This document shows, in pieces, positions 44,778 through 54,685 of a DNA stretch of 64,000 bases. The stretch lies in NCBI RefSeq assembly GCF_032452875.1, contig NC_083873.1, forward strand, positions 76,629,987-76,693,986, in the 5' to 3' direction. This DNA is from Bos javanicus (lineage: Eukaryota; Chordata; Mammalia; Artiodactyla; Bovidae). Positions within the stretch are counted from its first letter, which is position 1. Every line of letters begins with the position of its first letter. The position numbers were made by a program, and so were the translations under genes. The notes under the pieces were generated by a model. The model was not told the origin of the DNA. It did no database searches and saw nothing but the letters and a program-made list of their open reading frames with translations.

Positions 44778-45656
44778 AAAGAGCATTTAAACGTCGAGTA
44801 AATTCCACAAAACAACTTCTGAATGCCAGCAGAGGACATCAGGCACCCAGAAAAGCAACCCAACTCTTCAAAAGGAGAGAGAAGAAATACAGCTCCACCC
44901 ACCAGAACACTGACACAAGCTTCCTAACCAGGAAACCTTGACAAGCCACCTGTACAAACCCACACACAGAGAGGAAACACCACAATAAAGAGAACTCCAT
45001 AAACTGCCAGAATACAGAAAGGACACCCTAAACTCAGCAATTTAAACAAGATGAAGAGACAGAGGAATACCCAGCAGATAAAGGAACAGGATAAATGCCC
45101 ACCAAACCAAACAAAAGAGGAACAGATAGGGAATCTACCTGATAAAGAATTCTGAATAATGATAGTGAAATTGATCCAAAATCTTGAAATTAAAATGGAA
45201 TCACAGATAAATAGCCTGGAGACAAGGATTGAGAAGATGCAAGAAAGGTTTAACAAAGACCTAGAAGAAATAAAAAAGAGTCAATATATAATGAATAATG
45301 CAATAAATGAAATTAAAAACACTCTGGAGGCAACAAATAGTAGAATAACAGAGGCAGAAGATAGGATTAGTGAATTAGAAGATAGAATGGTAGAAATAAA
45401 TGAATCAGAGAGGATAAAAGAAAAACTAATTAAAACAAATGAGGACAATCTCAGAGACCTCCAGGACAATATTAAATGCTACAACATTCGAATCATAGGG
45501 GTTCCAGAAGAAGAAGACAAAAAGAAAGACCATGAGAAAATACTAGAGGAGATAATAGTTGAAAACTTCCCTAAAATGGGGAAGGAAATAATCACCAAAG
45601 TCCAAGAAACCCAGAGAGTCCCAAATAGGATAAACCCAAGGCAAAACACCCCAAGA
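44778..45656 (+). mobile_element. L1 LINE, inverted 5' segment
   Basis: The same L1 continues here in opposite orientation: the end of the 5' UTR (44778-45050) and the first two thirds of ORF1 (45051-45656). The ORF1 cut point abuts the right copy of the target-site duplication. ORF1's C-terminus, the inter-ORF spacer and the ORF2 N-terminus are absent between the two segments. This is the expected product of twin priming. Confidence 0.93.
45051..45656 (+). pseudogene. L1 ORF1 N-terminal two thirds, nonsense-mutated
   Basis: Start ATG at 45051 (MKRQRNTQQIKEQDKCPPNQ). Codon 35 is TGA (45153-45155), where CGA (Arg) is expected: a CpG-type transition. The frame then continues open, through a long coiled-coil region (EATNSRITEAEDRISELEDRM) into the RRM start (NIRIIGVPEEE), and is cut off by the insertion boundary after RQNTPRY. 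ORF1p is the RNA-binding trimer of L1; this copy cannot make it. Confidence 0.92.
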
Positions 45657-45671
45657 TACATCCATGTTTTT

Positions 45672-45809
45672 AAGACAATAAACTGATACAATCTTTGCCT
45701 AAAAGCCATTTTTTAAACTTAGTATTATTTCCCTCTGGAGAGGTTGGGAATGGGGAACAAATTTTTTTCAAACTCAACAAGTACTTGTTCATTTGTATTT
45801 ACTAGTTCC
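45672..45809. other. Short unassigned spacer
   Basis: Host DNA between the L1 and the Bov-tA dimer; continuous with 40325-40750 once the L1 is removed. Confidence 0.6.
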
Positions 45810-45821
45810 TTCTCAGCCTAT

Positions 45822-46132
45822 GGGCTTCCCTGATATCTCAGTTGGTAAAGAATCCACATCCAATGCGGGAGACCCTGGTTCGATTACTGGGTCAGGAAGA
45901 TCTGCTGGAGAAGGGATAGGCTACCCACTTCAGTATTCTTGGGCTTCCCTTGTAGCTCGGCTGGTAAAGAAACCACCTGCAATGCAGGAGACCTGGGTTT
46001 GATCCCTGGGTTGGGAAGATCCCCTGGAGAAGGGAAAAGGCTACCCACTCCAGTATTCTGTCCTGGAGAATTCCGTGGACTGTATAGTCCATGGGGTTAC
46101 AAAGAGTCCGACATGACTGAGTGACTTTCACT
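45822..46132 (+). mobile_element. Dimeric Bov-tA SINE with 12-bp duplication
   Basis: First unit 45822-45940 (head plus ~45 bp of body), second unit 45941-46132 (complete), both starting with gggcttccct. One perfect 12-bp duplication, ttctcagcctat, flanks the pair (45810-45821 and 46133-46144), so the dimer moved as one unit or formed by duplication after insertion. Confidence 0.93.
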
Positions 46133-46144
46133 TTCTCAGCCTAT

Positions 46145-46460
46145 AGTTTTCCTCTTGAATTTTATAATAAGCTGTGAGAAAAAGCCAGGAAGCACCATTA
46201 TCACTCTACCTGAAATTTCCTTAGGTAGGTCATCAGTTCATTAGTTATATTTTCTATGTTACTATAGGCAATTATTGTGAAACTTTCCACCACTGTACAA
46301 GTTTCCTCTAGTCTCTAGCTTCCAATAATATGTTACTTTCCTTTAAGGTATTATCAACAGCCAACTCACATGTCATCAGGTTTTCACCTTTTATTCTTCT
46401 GGCTTTTGCCTGCCCCATAGTCCTAGATTCACATGACTAAGTCTTACATACTTCTTGTTA
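46145..46460. other. No gene recognised
   Basis: Unassigned sequence. Confidence 0.5.
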
Positions 46461-46582
46461 AAAATAGATAGATATTTGTATCTATCATCTATCTATCCAT
46501 GTATCTCTGTGTCTCCTTCAGTGGCAAGCAGATTCTTTACCACTGAGCCACCAGGGAAGACCCCAAGATAGATATATAGATA
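46461..46582. repeat. GATA/TATC microsatellite split by a SINE head fragment
   Basis: TAGA/TATC repeats at 46463-46505 and 46566-46582. Between them, 46506-46562 is a minus-strand tRNA-SINE head (reverse of cttccctggtggctcagtgg). Confidence 0.75.
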
Positions 46583-46756
46583 GTTAGAAATGAATATCTA
46601 CAGATATATATTCTGGTCATCTATTGCTACTCAATTAACCATGATTTATTTTCTGTATTTTTAGAACTGTCCCTCCGAGCATTAGTCAATTCCAACAGAT
46701 ACAAAACAACTCACCCTTGAGTGTGCCTTTCAAATGAAAATATAGCAATCTACAGC

Positions 46757-47289
46757 TATGACAAAACTAGACAGCATATTAAAAAGTAGATACATAACTT
46801 TGGTGACAAAGGTCTTTATAGTCAAACTATGGTTTTTACAGTAGTCATGTGTGGATGTGAGAGTTGGACAATAAAGAAGGCTAAGTGATGAAGAATTGAT
46901 GATTTTGAATTGTGGTCCTGGAGAAGACTCTTGAAGTCTCTTGGACAGCAAGGAGATCAAACCAGTCTATCCTAAAGGAAATCAACCCTGAATAGTCTTT
47001 TGAAGGGCTAATGCTGATGCTGATGCTGAAGTTCCAATACTTTGACCACCTGACGCAAACAGCCATCTCATTAGAAAAGGCCTTGCTGCTGGGAAAGATT
47101 GAGGGCAGACAGAGAAGGGGACAACAGAGGATAAGATGGTTGGATCTTGTGATGGTTGAATGGCATCACCAACTCAATGGACATGAGTTTGAGCAAACTT
47201 AGGGAGATAGTGAAGGACAGGGAACCCCGGCATACTTCAGTCCATGGGGTCGCAGAGTTGGACAGTACTTAGTGACTGAACAACAAGAG
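46757..47289 (+). mobile_element. BovB LINE 3' fragment, old copy
   Basis: From the MTNLDSILKSRD-coding block to the 3' end, diverged, with a small gatgct expansion (47007-47027) and a local insertion near 47145. It ends gactgaacaacaag, the old-type tail. Confidence 0.88.
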
Positions 47290-47530
47290 TTGCCATAAAG
47301 TCCACGACAGTTATTCAAACTAGCCAATCTTAAATCCACTTACTCTGTCCATTCCTTCCTATGGAACCAAAATTAAGTCTCTTGCCCACACTTCCCCTTA
47401 CTCTTTATGCTTGTGAGATCCTGGTGTTTCCCCATGTGGCTTTCTGTGGCACTGCAAACCACCTTCTCTTGGGAATTGTTTATATGAATCTTTTTGATAG
47501 CAGTCCTCTTTTGCTCTTTTGGCCTTGCCA

Positions 47531-47891
47531 TCAGTTCAGTTCAGTTCAGTCTCTCAGTCGTGTCCAACTCTTTGTGACCCCATGAATCTCAGCACACCAG
47601 GCCTCCCTGCCTATCACCAACTCCCAGAGTTCACTCAAACTGTCCTTCGAGTCAGTGATGCCATTCAGCCATTTCATCTTCTGTCGTTCCCTTCTCCTCC
47701 TGCCCCCAATCCCTCCCAGCATCAGAGTCTTTTCCAATGAATCAACTCTTCACATGAGGTGGCCAAAGTATTGGAGTTTCAGCTTTAGCATCAGTCCTTC
47801 CAATGAACACACAGGACTGATCTCCTTTAGAATGGACTGGGTGGATCTCCTTGCAGTCCGAGGGACTCTCAAGCGTCTTCTCCAACACCCT
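47531..47891 (-). mobile_element. BovB LINE 3' end, 5'-truncated
   Basis: Minus-strand copy with pentamer tail at the left, reaching back to the WCWRRLL-coding block (cttctccaacacc). About 360 bp, young-looking. The tail repeats gttca four times. Confidence 0.92.
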
Positions 47892-50036
47892 AAATACTAA
47901 TAAAATTTGCATTTAAAAAAACAATTACATAACAGATAATACCAAATAGTAGTAACTTAAAATAACACATTAGCTTGCCTCACCAAACTGAATTTGGCAA
48001 GGTGCATAGTTTAGCTTATAAATTAGTAGATGTGGCAGTTTGGGAAGAACATGTGGGGTCAGAATAGTGAGGAAGACATTTCTGAGAAATAAAATTACCC
48101 ACATAGGTCCCAATTTGAGAAAAAAGCTGAACTCAAGTGCATCTTTCATCTCCTTATACTGGTAATTCTACAAAATAAGCCAAGTAAAATGCTTGAAGTT
48201 CATTATAAAAATCAATAATACCTGTAAAAAATCAGATATCTGAAATATTGTTAATTTTTGAGTTAAAATTAATTTGGTTCATGAGACATTCCTGTTGCAA
48301 CTATTTAAAATACTTAACACTTCAATTCTGTTTTAGTATATGACTTTTCTCCTATACAAATATGTTAGATCACTTGTATAGATTGAGAGAACTGTCCCTT
48401 TTTAATCTATACCTATACGATGAGTTACATTTCTAAAATATTTTTACTTACTCCTTCTCTTTGCCAAATTATTTTTTTCACTACAAATTCACAAATACTA
48501 ATTTATTATCCAACATGCTTAAAAATGGGACTCAATAAAACGGAATCTTCCTGATAATTAAAGTTTTCATCTTGAGAGCAATCCTTTAATTAATATAACA
48601 GGTAAAAGTAAACAGTGTGCAAACAGTGGCTTTCCTGACAATTTGGTAAATAGGCTAATACAGATCATCTTTTTTTCTTAATTCTGAATTTATCTTTCCA
48701 TAGTTTGAGATTTACAGATGTCTGATTTCAAAACAGGGTTTGATGCTACATATTTTAAATTACATTTAGTTTTCCTGGTGAGGTTGGGAATTTTATTCCG
48801 TCTCTTGAAATAACCAAACATTTCCAGGGGGTGTTGCAACAGTAATCAATTAGCCATTCAGATAATTTCTGTTCTAATAAAAATTTAATTAGTTTCTGTT
48901 TCTTCCTGTCTTAAGTGGTTGTTAGTGTTATCATCAGTATCATCTAGTAGATTCTGAGATTTTTATTTTTTCATATTTTCAAGAAGAAACATCTGGGGTA
49001 AAGCAATGCTCTGATTAGGCAAAAGTTACGTTTTTTTCTTTGGGAATTCTCCATTTATAAGTTGCTTACTTTTGATAATGAATGTTACAAATATATGTTT
49101 AACCACAAATTTAGCTAATTAATTCGTAGAAAATGAAATAAAATTTAAAAGAGTGCTTTTTTGTTATTATTTATACACTCCATTTTGCAAATATAACCAT
49201 ACAATGCATAATTGCTAAATTCTTGATTTGGATGAAAAAAACACACACAAAAAACTTTGAAATCATTATAAGAACTCTGATTTAATGCTATCTACACACA
49301 ATTTCTTTAATATGATAAAACTGGTCATTGTTAACCTGTTATTGGAATTTACTGGTAGTTATATGAAGGGTTGAATTGCTATGTTTTGAAGTATATCCTG
49401 AAGAAAAAAAAAAAATCTTTGTAAACAATAGAAATTATCTATTTAATTTGTAAAAAAATAATAATGTAAGTGGAACTCTGAAAACTGAACTTGGACCTGT
49501 GGAAAATAAATTGAAGCAGAACAAATGGTATACTACAAGCCACATTCGAGAGTTTAGCACTAGGTGAGTTCCATAGAAGATAATCATACCTGTGCAACAG
49601 TGTTATCTAATCATGTCAACAGGAGAACATGGGTTCCTTTTAATAGGATCACTTTTGTTTCAGGCAATTCAAGATAGAGCAATTGATAATTCAGCATGTA
49701 TTCAGGCATTCTGTTGAGTCAATGATTTACATTTTTATTTCAAATGGGGTCACATGGAGCTAAAATATTTTAAAAGAATTAATGGTTTTCTAATCATTTA
49801 GATTCTAGAATGTCCATTAATCTGTATTTTGAAACACAAAATAAGCATAATTAATGATAATAATTATAAAATTTTATCTGACTTTTCTTGAAACCCTTCT
49901 TATTCTTGGCTTTCTTGAAACAGCAGTTCCATATTATTGAATCAGTGGAAGCAAGGGCTGTCCTCATTCTGCTGCCTTTCTGTTTCTACACTGACTCTCT
50001 TAGGTCGTGAATTTTCAAATCCTCAAATGGAGAATG
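47892..50036. other. Long stretch without recognised repeats or genes
   Basis: About 2.1 kb, AT-rich, no recognised elements and no coding evidence. Confidence 0.5.
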
Positions 50037-50165
50037 TGTGCATGCCTGCTAAGTTGTTCCAGTCGTGTCTGACTCTGCATCCCTGTGGACTGTAGCCCAC
50101 CAGTTTTCTCTGTCCATGGGATTCTCCAGGCAAGAACACTGAAGTGGGTTGTCATGTCATCCTCC
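50037..50165 (-). mobile_element. BovA/Bov-tA body fragment
   Basis: Minus-strand tail block (ccagtcgtgtctgactctg) followed by the body up to tcatcctccag. The tRNA head is missing. Confidence 0.82.
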
Positions 50166-50382
50166 AGCAAATGGAAAATATCCTTCCTGTATGTTGATAT
50201 CAATGAGAAAGAGAATATTCAGGGAGGTACGAATAAACCATGTTCAATCAGATATTATTGCCTTGCAAGCAACCTACTGAAAAAAACAAAAATACTAATT
50301 TTTTTCAAAAGAGTCGCAAAATTTAACTGGCTTACTAAATCTCATAATTATGCTAAACTAAACACTCTTCAGACCCCACATT

Positions 50383-51178
50383 AATATCAATCTATGCAGA
50401 TGACACCACCCTTATAGCAGAAAGTGAAGAGGAAGTAAAAAGACTCTTGATGAAAGTGAAAGAGAGTGAAAAACTTGGCTTAAAACTCAACATTCAGAAA
50501 ACGAAGATCATGGCATCCAGTCCCATCACTTCATGGGAAATAGATGGGGAAACAGTGGAAACAGTGTCAGACTTTATTTTTCTGGGCTCCAAAATCACTG
50601 CAGGTGGTGATTGCAGCCATGGACTTAAAAGACGCTTACTCCTTGGAAGGAAAGTTATGACCAACCTAGATAGCATATTCAAAAGCAGAAATATTACTTT
50701 GTCAACAAAGGTCCATCTAGTCAAGGCTATGGTTTTTCCAGTGCTCATGTATGGATGTGAAAGTTGGACTGTGAAGAAGGCTGAGCGCCAAAGAATTGAT
50801 GCTTTTGAACTGTGGTGTTGGAGAAGACTTTTGAGAGTCCCTTTGACTGCAAGGAGATCCAACCAGTCCATTCTGAAGGAGATCAGCCCTGGGATTTCTT
50901 TGGAAGGAATGATGCTAAAGTTGAAACTCCAGTACTTTGGCCACCTCATGAGAAGAGTTGACTCATTGGAAAAGACTCTGATTCTGGGAAGGATTGGGGG
51001 CAAGAGAAGAAGGGGACGACAGAGGATGAGATGGCTGGATGGCATCACTGACTCAATGGACTTGAATCTGAGTGAACTCCGGGAGTTGGTGATGGACAGG
51101 GAGGCCTGGCGTGCTGCGATTCATGGGGTCGCAAAGAGTCAGACATGACTGAGCGACTGAACTGAACTGAACTGAACT
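50383..51178 (+). mobile_element. BovB LINE 3' portion, well preserved
   Basis: Starts just before YADD (tatgcagatgacaccacc at 50393) after a small deletion in the preceding block and runs to the ctgaa pentamer tail. It is immediately followed, without spacer, by a BovA body. Confidence 0.93.
50447..51148 (+). pseudogene. BovB ORF C-terminal portion, uninterrupted
   Basis: A 233-codon frame from just after YADD to the natural stop: KESEKLGLKLNIQKTKIM, FIFLGSKITAGGDCSHGLK, RIDAFELWCWRRLL, DREAWRAAIHGVAKSQT. One codon triplet-sized loss (KE-ESEK to KESEK) keeps the phase. It is the longest uninterrupted BovB C-terminal frame apart from 35710-36447. Confidence 0.9.
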
Positions 51179-51283
51179 GGCAACCCACTCCAGTATTCTT
51201 GCCTGGAGAATCCCATGGAGGGAGGAGCCTGGTAGGCTACAGTCCACGAGGTCACAAAGAGTCGGACACAACTGAACTACTTC
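51179..51283 (+). mobile_element. BovA body abutting BovB tail
   Basis: caacccactccagtattcttg through gtcggacacaactgaac. The first ~15 bp of BovA are missing and the joint lies within actggcaac. A T-rich stretch follows (51285-51305). Confidence 0.85.
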
Positions 51284-52779
51284 ATTTTTCTTTTCTTTTT
51301 TTTTTAATATTATAGACTCATAGAATAAATAAGGAGAAATTATTTCCTAAATTATTTATAAGGAGTCTATAAAAACTTAAAGCATAGATAGAAAGTTGAG
51401 AATATTCAACTCAATTGTAATCAAAATACAAGCCTGCAGATGCAAGAACTAGAAAGAAACCAAAATATTACACAAAAGACTGGATGACTTTGAAAATAAG
51501 TGCAATGGAATATATTCTACTGGAATGAAACCAATTTACTCCCGCAGATAATCTAAGGAAATGATCATTGAGAACTGTTTCTACCAGACCTAGCAACAAG
51601 CACAAACTTATTTAAACCAATTCTTCCAGATGTCCACCAGTGGGCACAAAGCCAGAAAATCATGTGGTATGACCTGAGCGCCAAAGAAAAACCTTAAAAA
51701 GCACCATAAACAGAAAAAAAGGGCAGTTGATCTTAATGTCATACAACAGATGGCAATAAATGTAGAAACAAATATTTTGTACACCTTGTGCCAAGGTTGG
51801 AGAGGAAAGGAGGAAATAAACATTCTCATTTGTGGTAAGAGTGTATTGCTGTCATGTCAAATCTAGAATATTCTGCAGTACTTTTCAAAATAGAGTAAAA
51901 CACTGAGAAATAAATCTATTTTAAACCAGATCATACATTTTAATTGAGCAAAATTATTTACAGTGAGTCATGTTTCTCTGCCTATGGTCAAAACAGATAT
52001 AGGGTTTGATGCTGTTCATAAAACCATCTCTAAGGGTAACAAGTAATACAATAAGAGCAATAATGTACAGAATTTACTCTATTCATAGGATAAATGATGT
52101 AGTTTTTGACTTAACATTTTACTTCTTTACTTCATAATTTTCATGATTTATTTAGAACCCACTGTATACAGAGTTGAGTACCAAGATTTATGTTTTTCTT
52201 GTTCGCTGCAGATAAGCAATGAAACAAAACAGGTACAGATGGTGTAAGACTACAGTGGACCAGTTTAACCCCATTTTCCAATACGAATTGACAGCAACAT
52301 ATAATTTATTCTCAGTGACCCAGATACAGAGTGTCCATAGAATCAGTTAATAATGTCCACTGGTACTTTGGCACTGAAGATACTACTTTCCAGTCATCTG
52401 TTGGCATGTATTCAGAGAAGGTAAACTAATGGTGATATTACTCAGAAGAAAATGTGAATAAAAAACATATGTATAGAACACCTAGAAAAACAAACAATGC
52501 ATACCAGAACAAAACAGCAAAGCCTTTGATTTATTTATTGCTTTGACTATGTGCCACTGCTTTCCAATGTGTTTTCTAATTAGTGTACAACAACAAACAC
52601 AATACATGAAATGATTCCTGAAGGGCACACACACTGCACAGACTATCTTTATGCTTGTAACAGTTTCTTTCTAGAAGAGTACACTACAGCTTATTGAAGT
52701 TACCTAAATTGAGAAAAGTCACACAACCAATGAGCCACCAGACAGAAATTTTAAATTATCCATATATATTATTAATCAG
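51284..52779. other. No gene recognised
   Basis: About 1.5 kb unassigned. A 73-codon minus frame at 51608-51829 has no recognisable domain. Confidence 0.5.
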
Positions 52780-52889
52780 ATGGATGTGAGTCTCAGTGAA
52801 CTCCGGGAGCTGGTGATGGACAGGGAGGCCTGGCGTGCTGCGATTCATGAGGTTGCAGAGTCGGACACAACTGAGCAACTGATCTGATC
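52780..52889 (+). mobile_element. BovB LINE 3' stub
   Basis: About 110 bp: gatggatgtgagtctcag through gacaactgag-type end, with a gatctgatct tail. The ctgat-type tail matches the copy ending at 36480. Confidence 0.88.
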
Positions 52890-53901
52890 TTAAGGAAAAC
52901 CTAAGGAACACTCTGTGTACCTAACTCTGAAATAATTATGAGTGAGACCTGTTGTGTTCATTTTATCCACAGCATTATGTCGTTGGAAATCATTAAGATA
53001 TCCAGTGGGGATTATTAAAGTTCTCCCCAGATATTTTACCAGATATCAATATCAATGACTTGTTAGGATACACATAGTTTTAAAATTGAGTATTGTCCTT
53101 GAAGGCTTAATTAGGCCAGATGGTTGATTCAAATGGACTGTATTTCTAAGCTGAAAAACAACCAATACTTTTGTTTTCAAAAGTGTCTCTCAGACAAAAT
53201 AAACTAATAGTGATTCCCAGGGAATTATAGACTGTAGGAATACTATAAATATAAACAAATGAGGAATTGATGCTGTAATACTTTGCTTTTTCAATATGCC
53301 TATTTCATATTTTGAAATCTTAAGAGTTTTACAAGTTTGCAAAATAAAATGTTTTATATTTCTCAACAACTAATATAATATATAATATAATATAGACTTA
53401 TATATTACAGTAGGGAGTGGTGGACATCTACATCCAGCCTAAATACTACTCAAAATGTGTTTAACCATAATTCTCAACCTGGAGCACTAGTAATATTATA
53501 AAAATATATATAGTCACATACAAACAAATATTACATATTCTGTAGGTATTAATCTCATTTTACAGGTACATATTTAATAACCTAATCATGAATTAATCTA
53601 CTCATTCATCAAATTTATATTGAAATTTTACATTCTAAATATCACAGTTTCTGAGAACCCATTCAGAAAGATGATTATGTCTTACATGAAGCTGCCATGA
53701 TTAATTTAAGTATCTAAGTATTTCATGAGAACTTTATTGAATATCATTTTGAATTTAAGATATTATGCTTCCACCATACACACCATACTTGGCATAATGC
53801 TATGAACATCATAAGTCCCCCAGTGTGTCTGATAATTTTTTTAAACAAGTTTAAACTAGGTTTATCTCCCCCTTGATCCTTGTATCAAACAAAATTTGGA
53901 A
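52890..53901. other. No gene recognised; contains the partner of the 38.6-kb repeat
   Basis: TA-rich at 53370-53405. Positions 53553-53655 resemble 38595-38710 (see that entry). Otherwise unassigned. Confidence 0.5.
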
Positions 53902-54016
53902 TGATGGGCTAATTATAGTTCAACCAGCCAGGATTTCTCAGCTCTTGTCTCATTGTAGCAAGGATTCAAAACAACTGACTAGTTACAGCTCAGCTATGGC
54001 TCAAGCAGACAGAACT

Positions 54017-54022
54017 TTTATT
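54017..54022 (-). terminator. LTR polyadenylation signal
   Basis: AATAAA on the minus strand (context gttaaataaaagttc) in the proposed R region of the LTR. Confidence 0.55.
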
Positions 54023-54100
54023 TAACAGACAGCAGATAGTATACTCGCAAGATGTGTGAGCAGGCCAGTCCCAAAGGAGTGACCACAATCCCTCTTGCTT

Positions 54101-54111
54101 CCCTTTTTATA
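54101..54111 (-). promoter_or_regulatory. LTR TATA box
   Basis: tataaaaaggg on the minus strand, inside the LTR and about 80 bp upstream of its AATAAA signal, as expected for a retroviral core promoter. Confidence 0.55.
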
Positions 54112-54685
54112 CTTCTTGTCTCCTCTTCTTGGTTCTGCCCTGTGCAAAATAGAGTTTGTACCCACTTCTAATCAGAAAATGGAATGCAAACGGGCATATG
54201 CTCAAGGCCAAGAAGCATGTGCTCCTCCTTGGCCTTGAGGGAAGGGAGTATGTCTGGGCACATGCAAAATAGGGCTGTTAAATTCATCTAGGAGGGCATG
54301 GATTGAGAGTTTTGATTCACAGTTACAAGTTACATAACAACAGGCTCTATTGTGCATGTCTTTACCATAATTCAATCTATTATAATCGGATATATGAATG
54401 TGTATATTTATGAACCCTAATGGGCTCCTGACTGCCTAAAGTTACTTTAGGACACAGCTGTGCATCAAGGGTGCAGGTGCCAGAGTTGGAGAAGCCCCTG
54501 TGGTTAGTTTGTATGTATTGTGTGCCTAGGCCGCATGCACAGGTGTTAGAAAAGTCTCTGTAGTTACTTTTGTGGCATATCTGTGATCTCTCCTGGACAT
54601 GTCTGGGGTGAGGTTTAGAGATCAGCTTGCTTCCTTTTCATCTAGGCCACCCCTTTGTTGTTCATGCCTAACTTCCTACCTAACA

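Larger units (their letters stand above)
53902..54685 (-). mobile_element. Solo endogenous-retrovirus LTR
   Basis: On the minus strand the segment begins TGTTAGGTAGG and ends TAGCCCATCA (TG...CA). It carries a TATA box (tataaaaaggg, 54101-54111), then about 80 bp later AATAAA (54017-54022), the order U3-R-U5. There is no gag, pol or env on either side, so it is a recombined solo LTR. Ends are provisional because I found no matching 4-6-bp duplication. The family is not identified; class I or II by general look. Confidence 0.7.

Noticed and set aside
45822..46132. Tandem SINE pair as a CRISPR-like or satellite array
   Set aside because: Only two units, each a known SINE, with no spacers and a target-site duplication around the pair.
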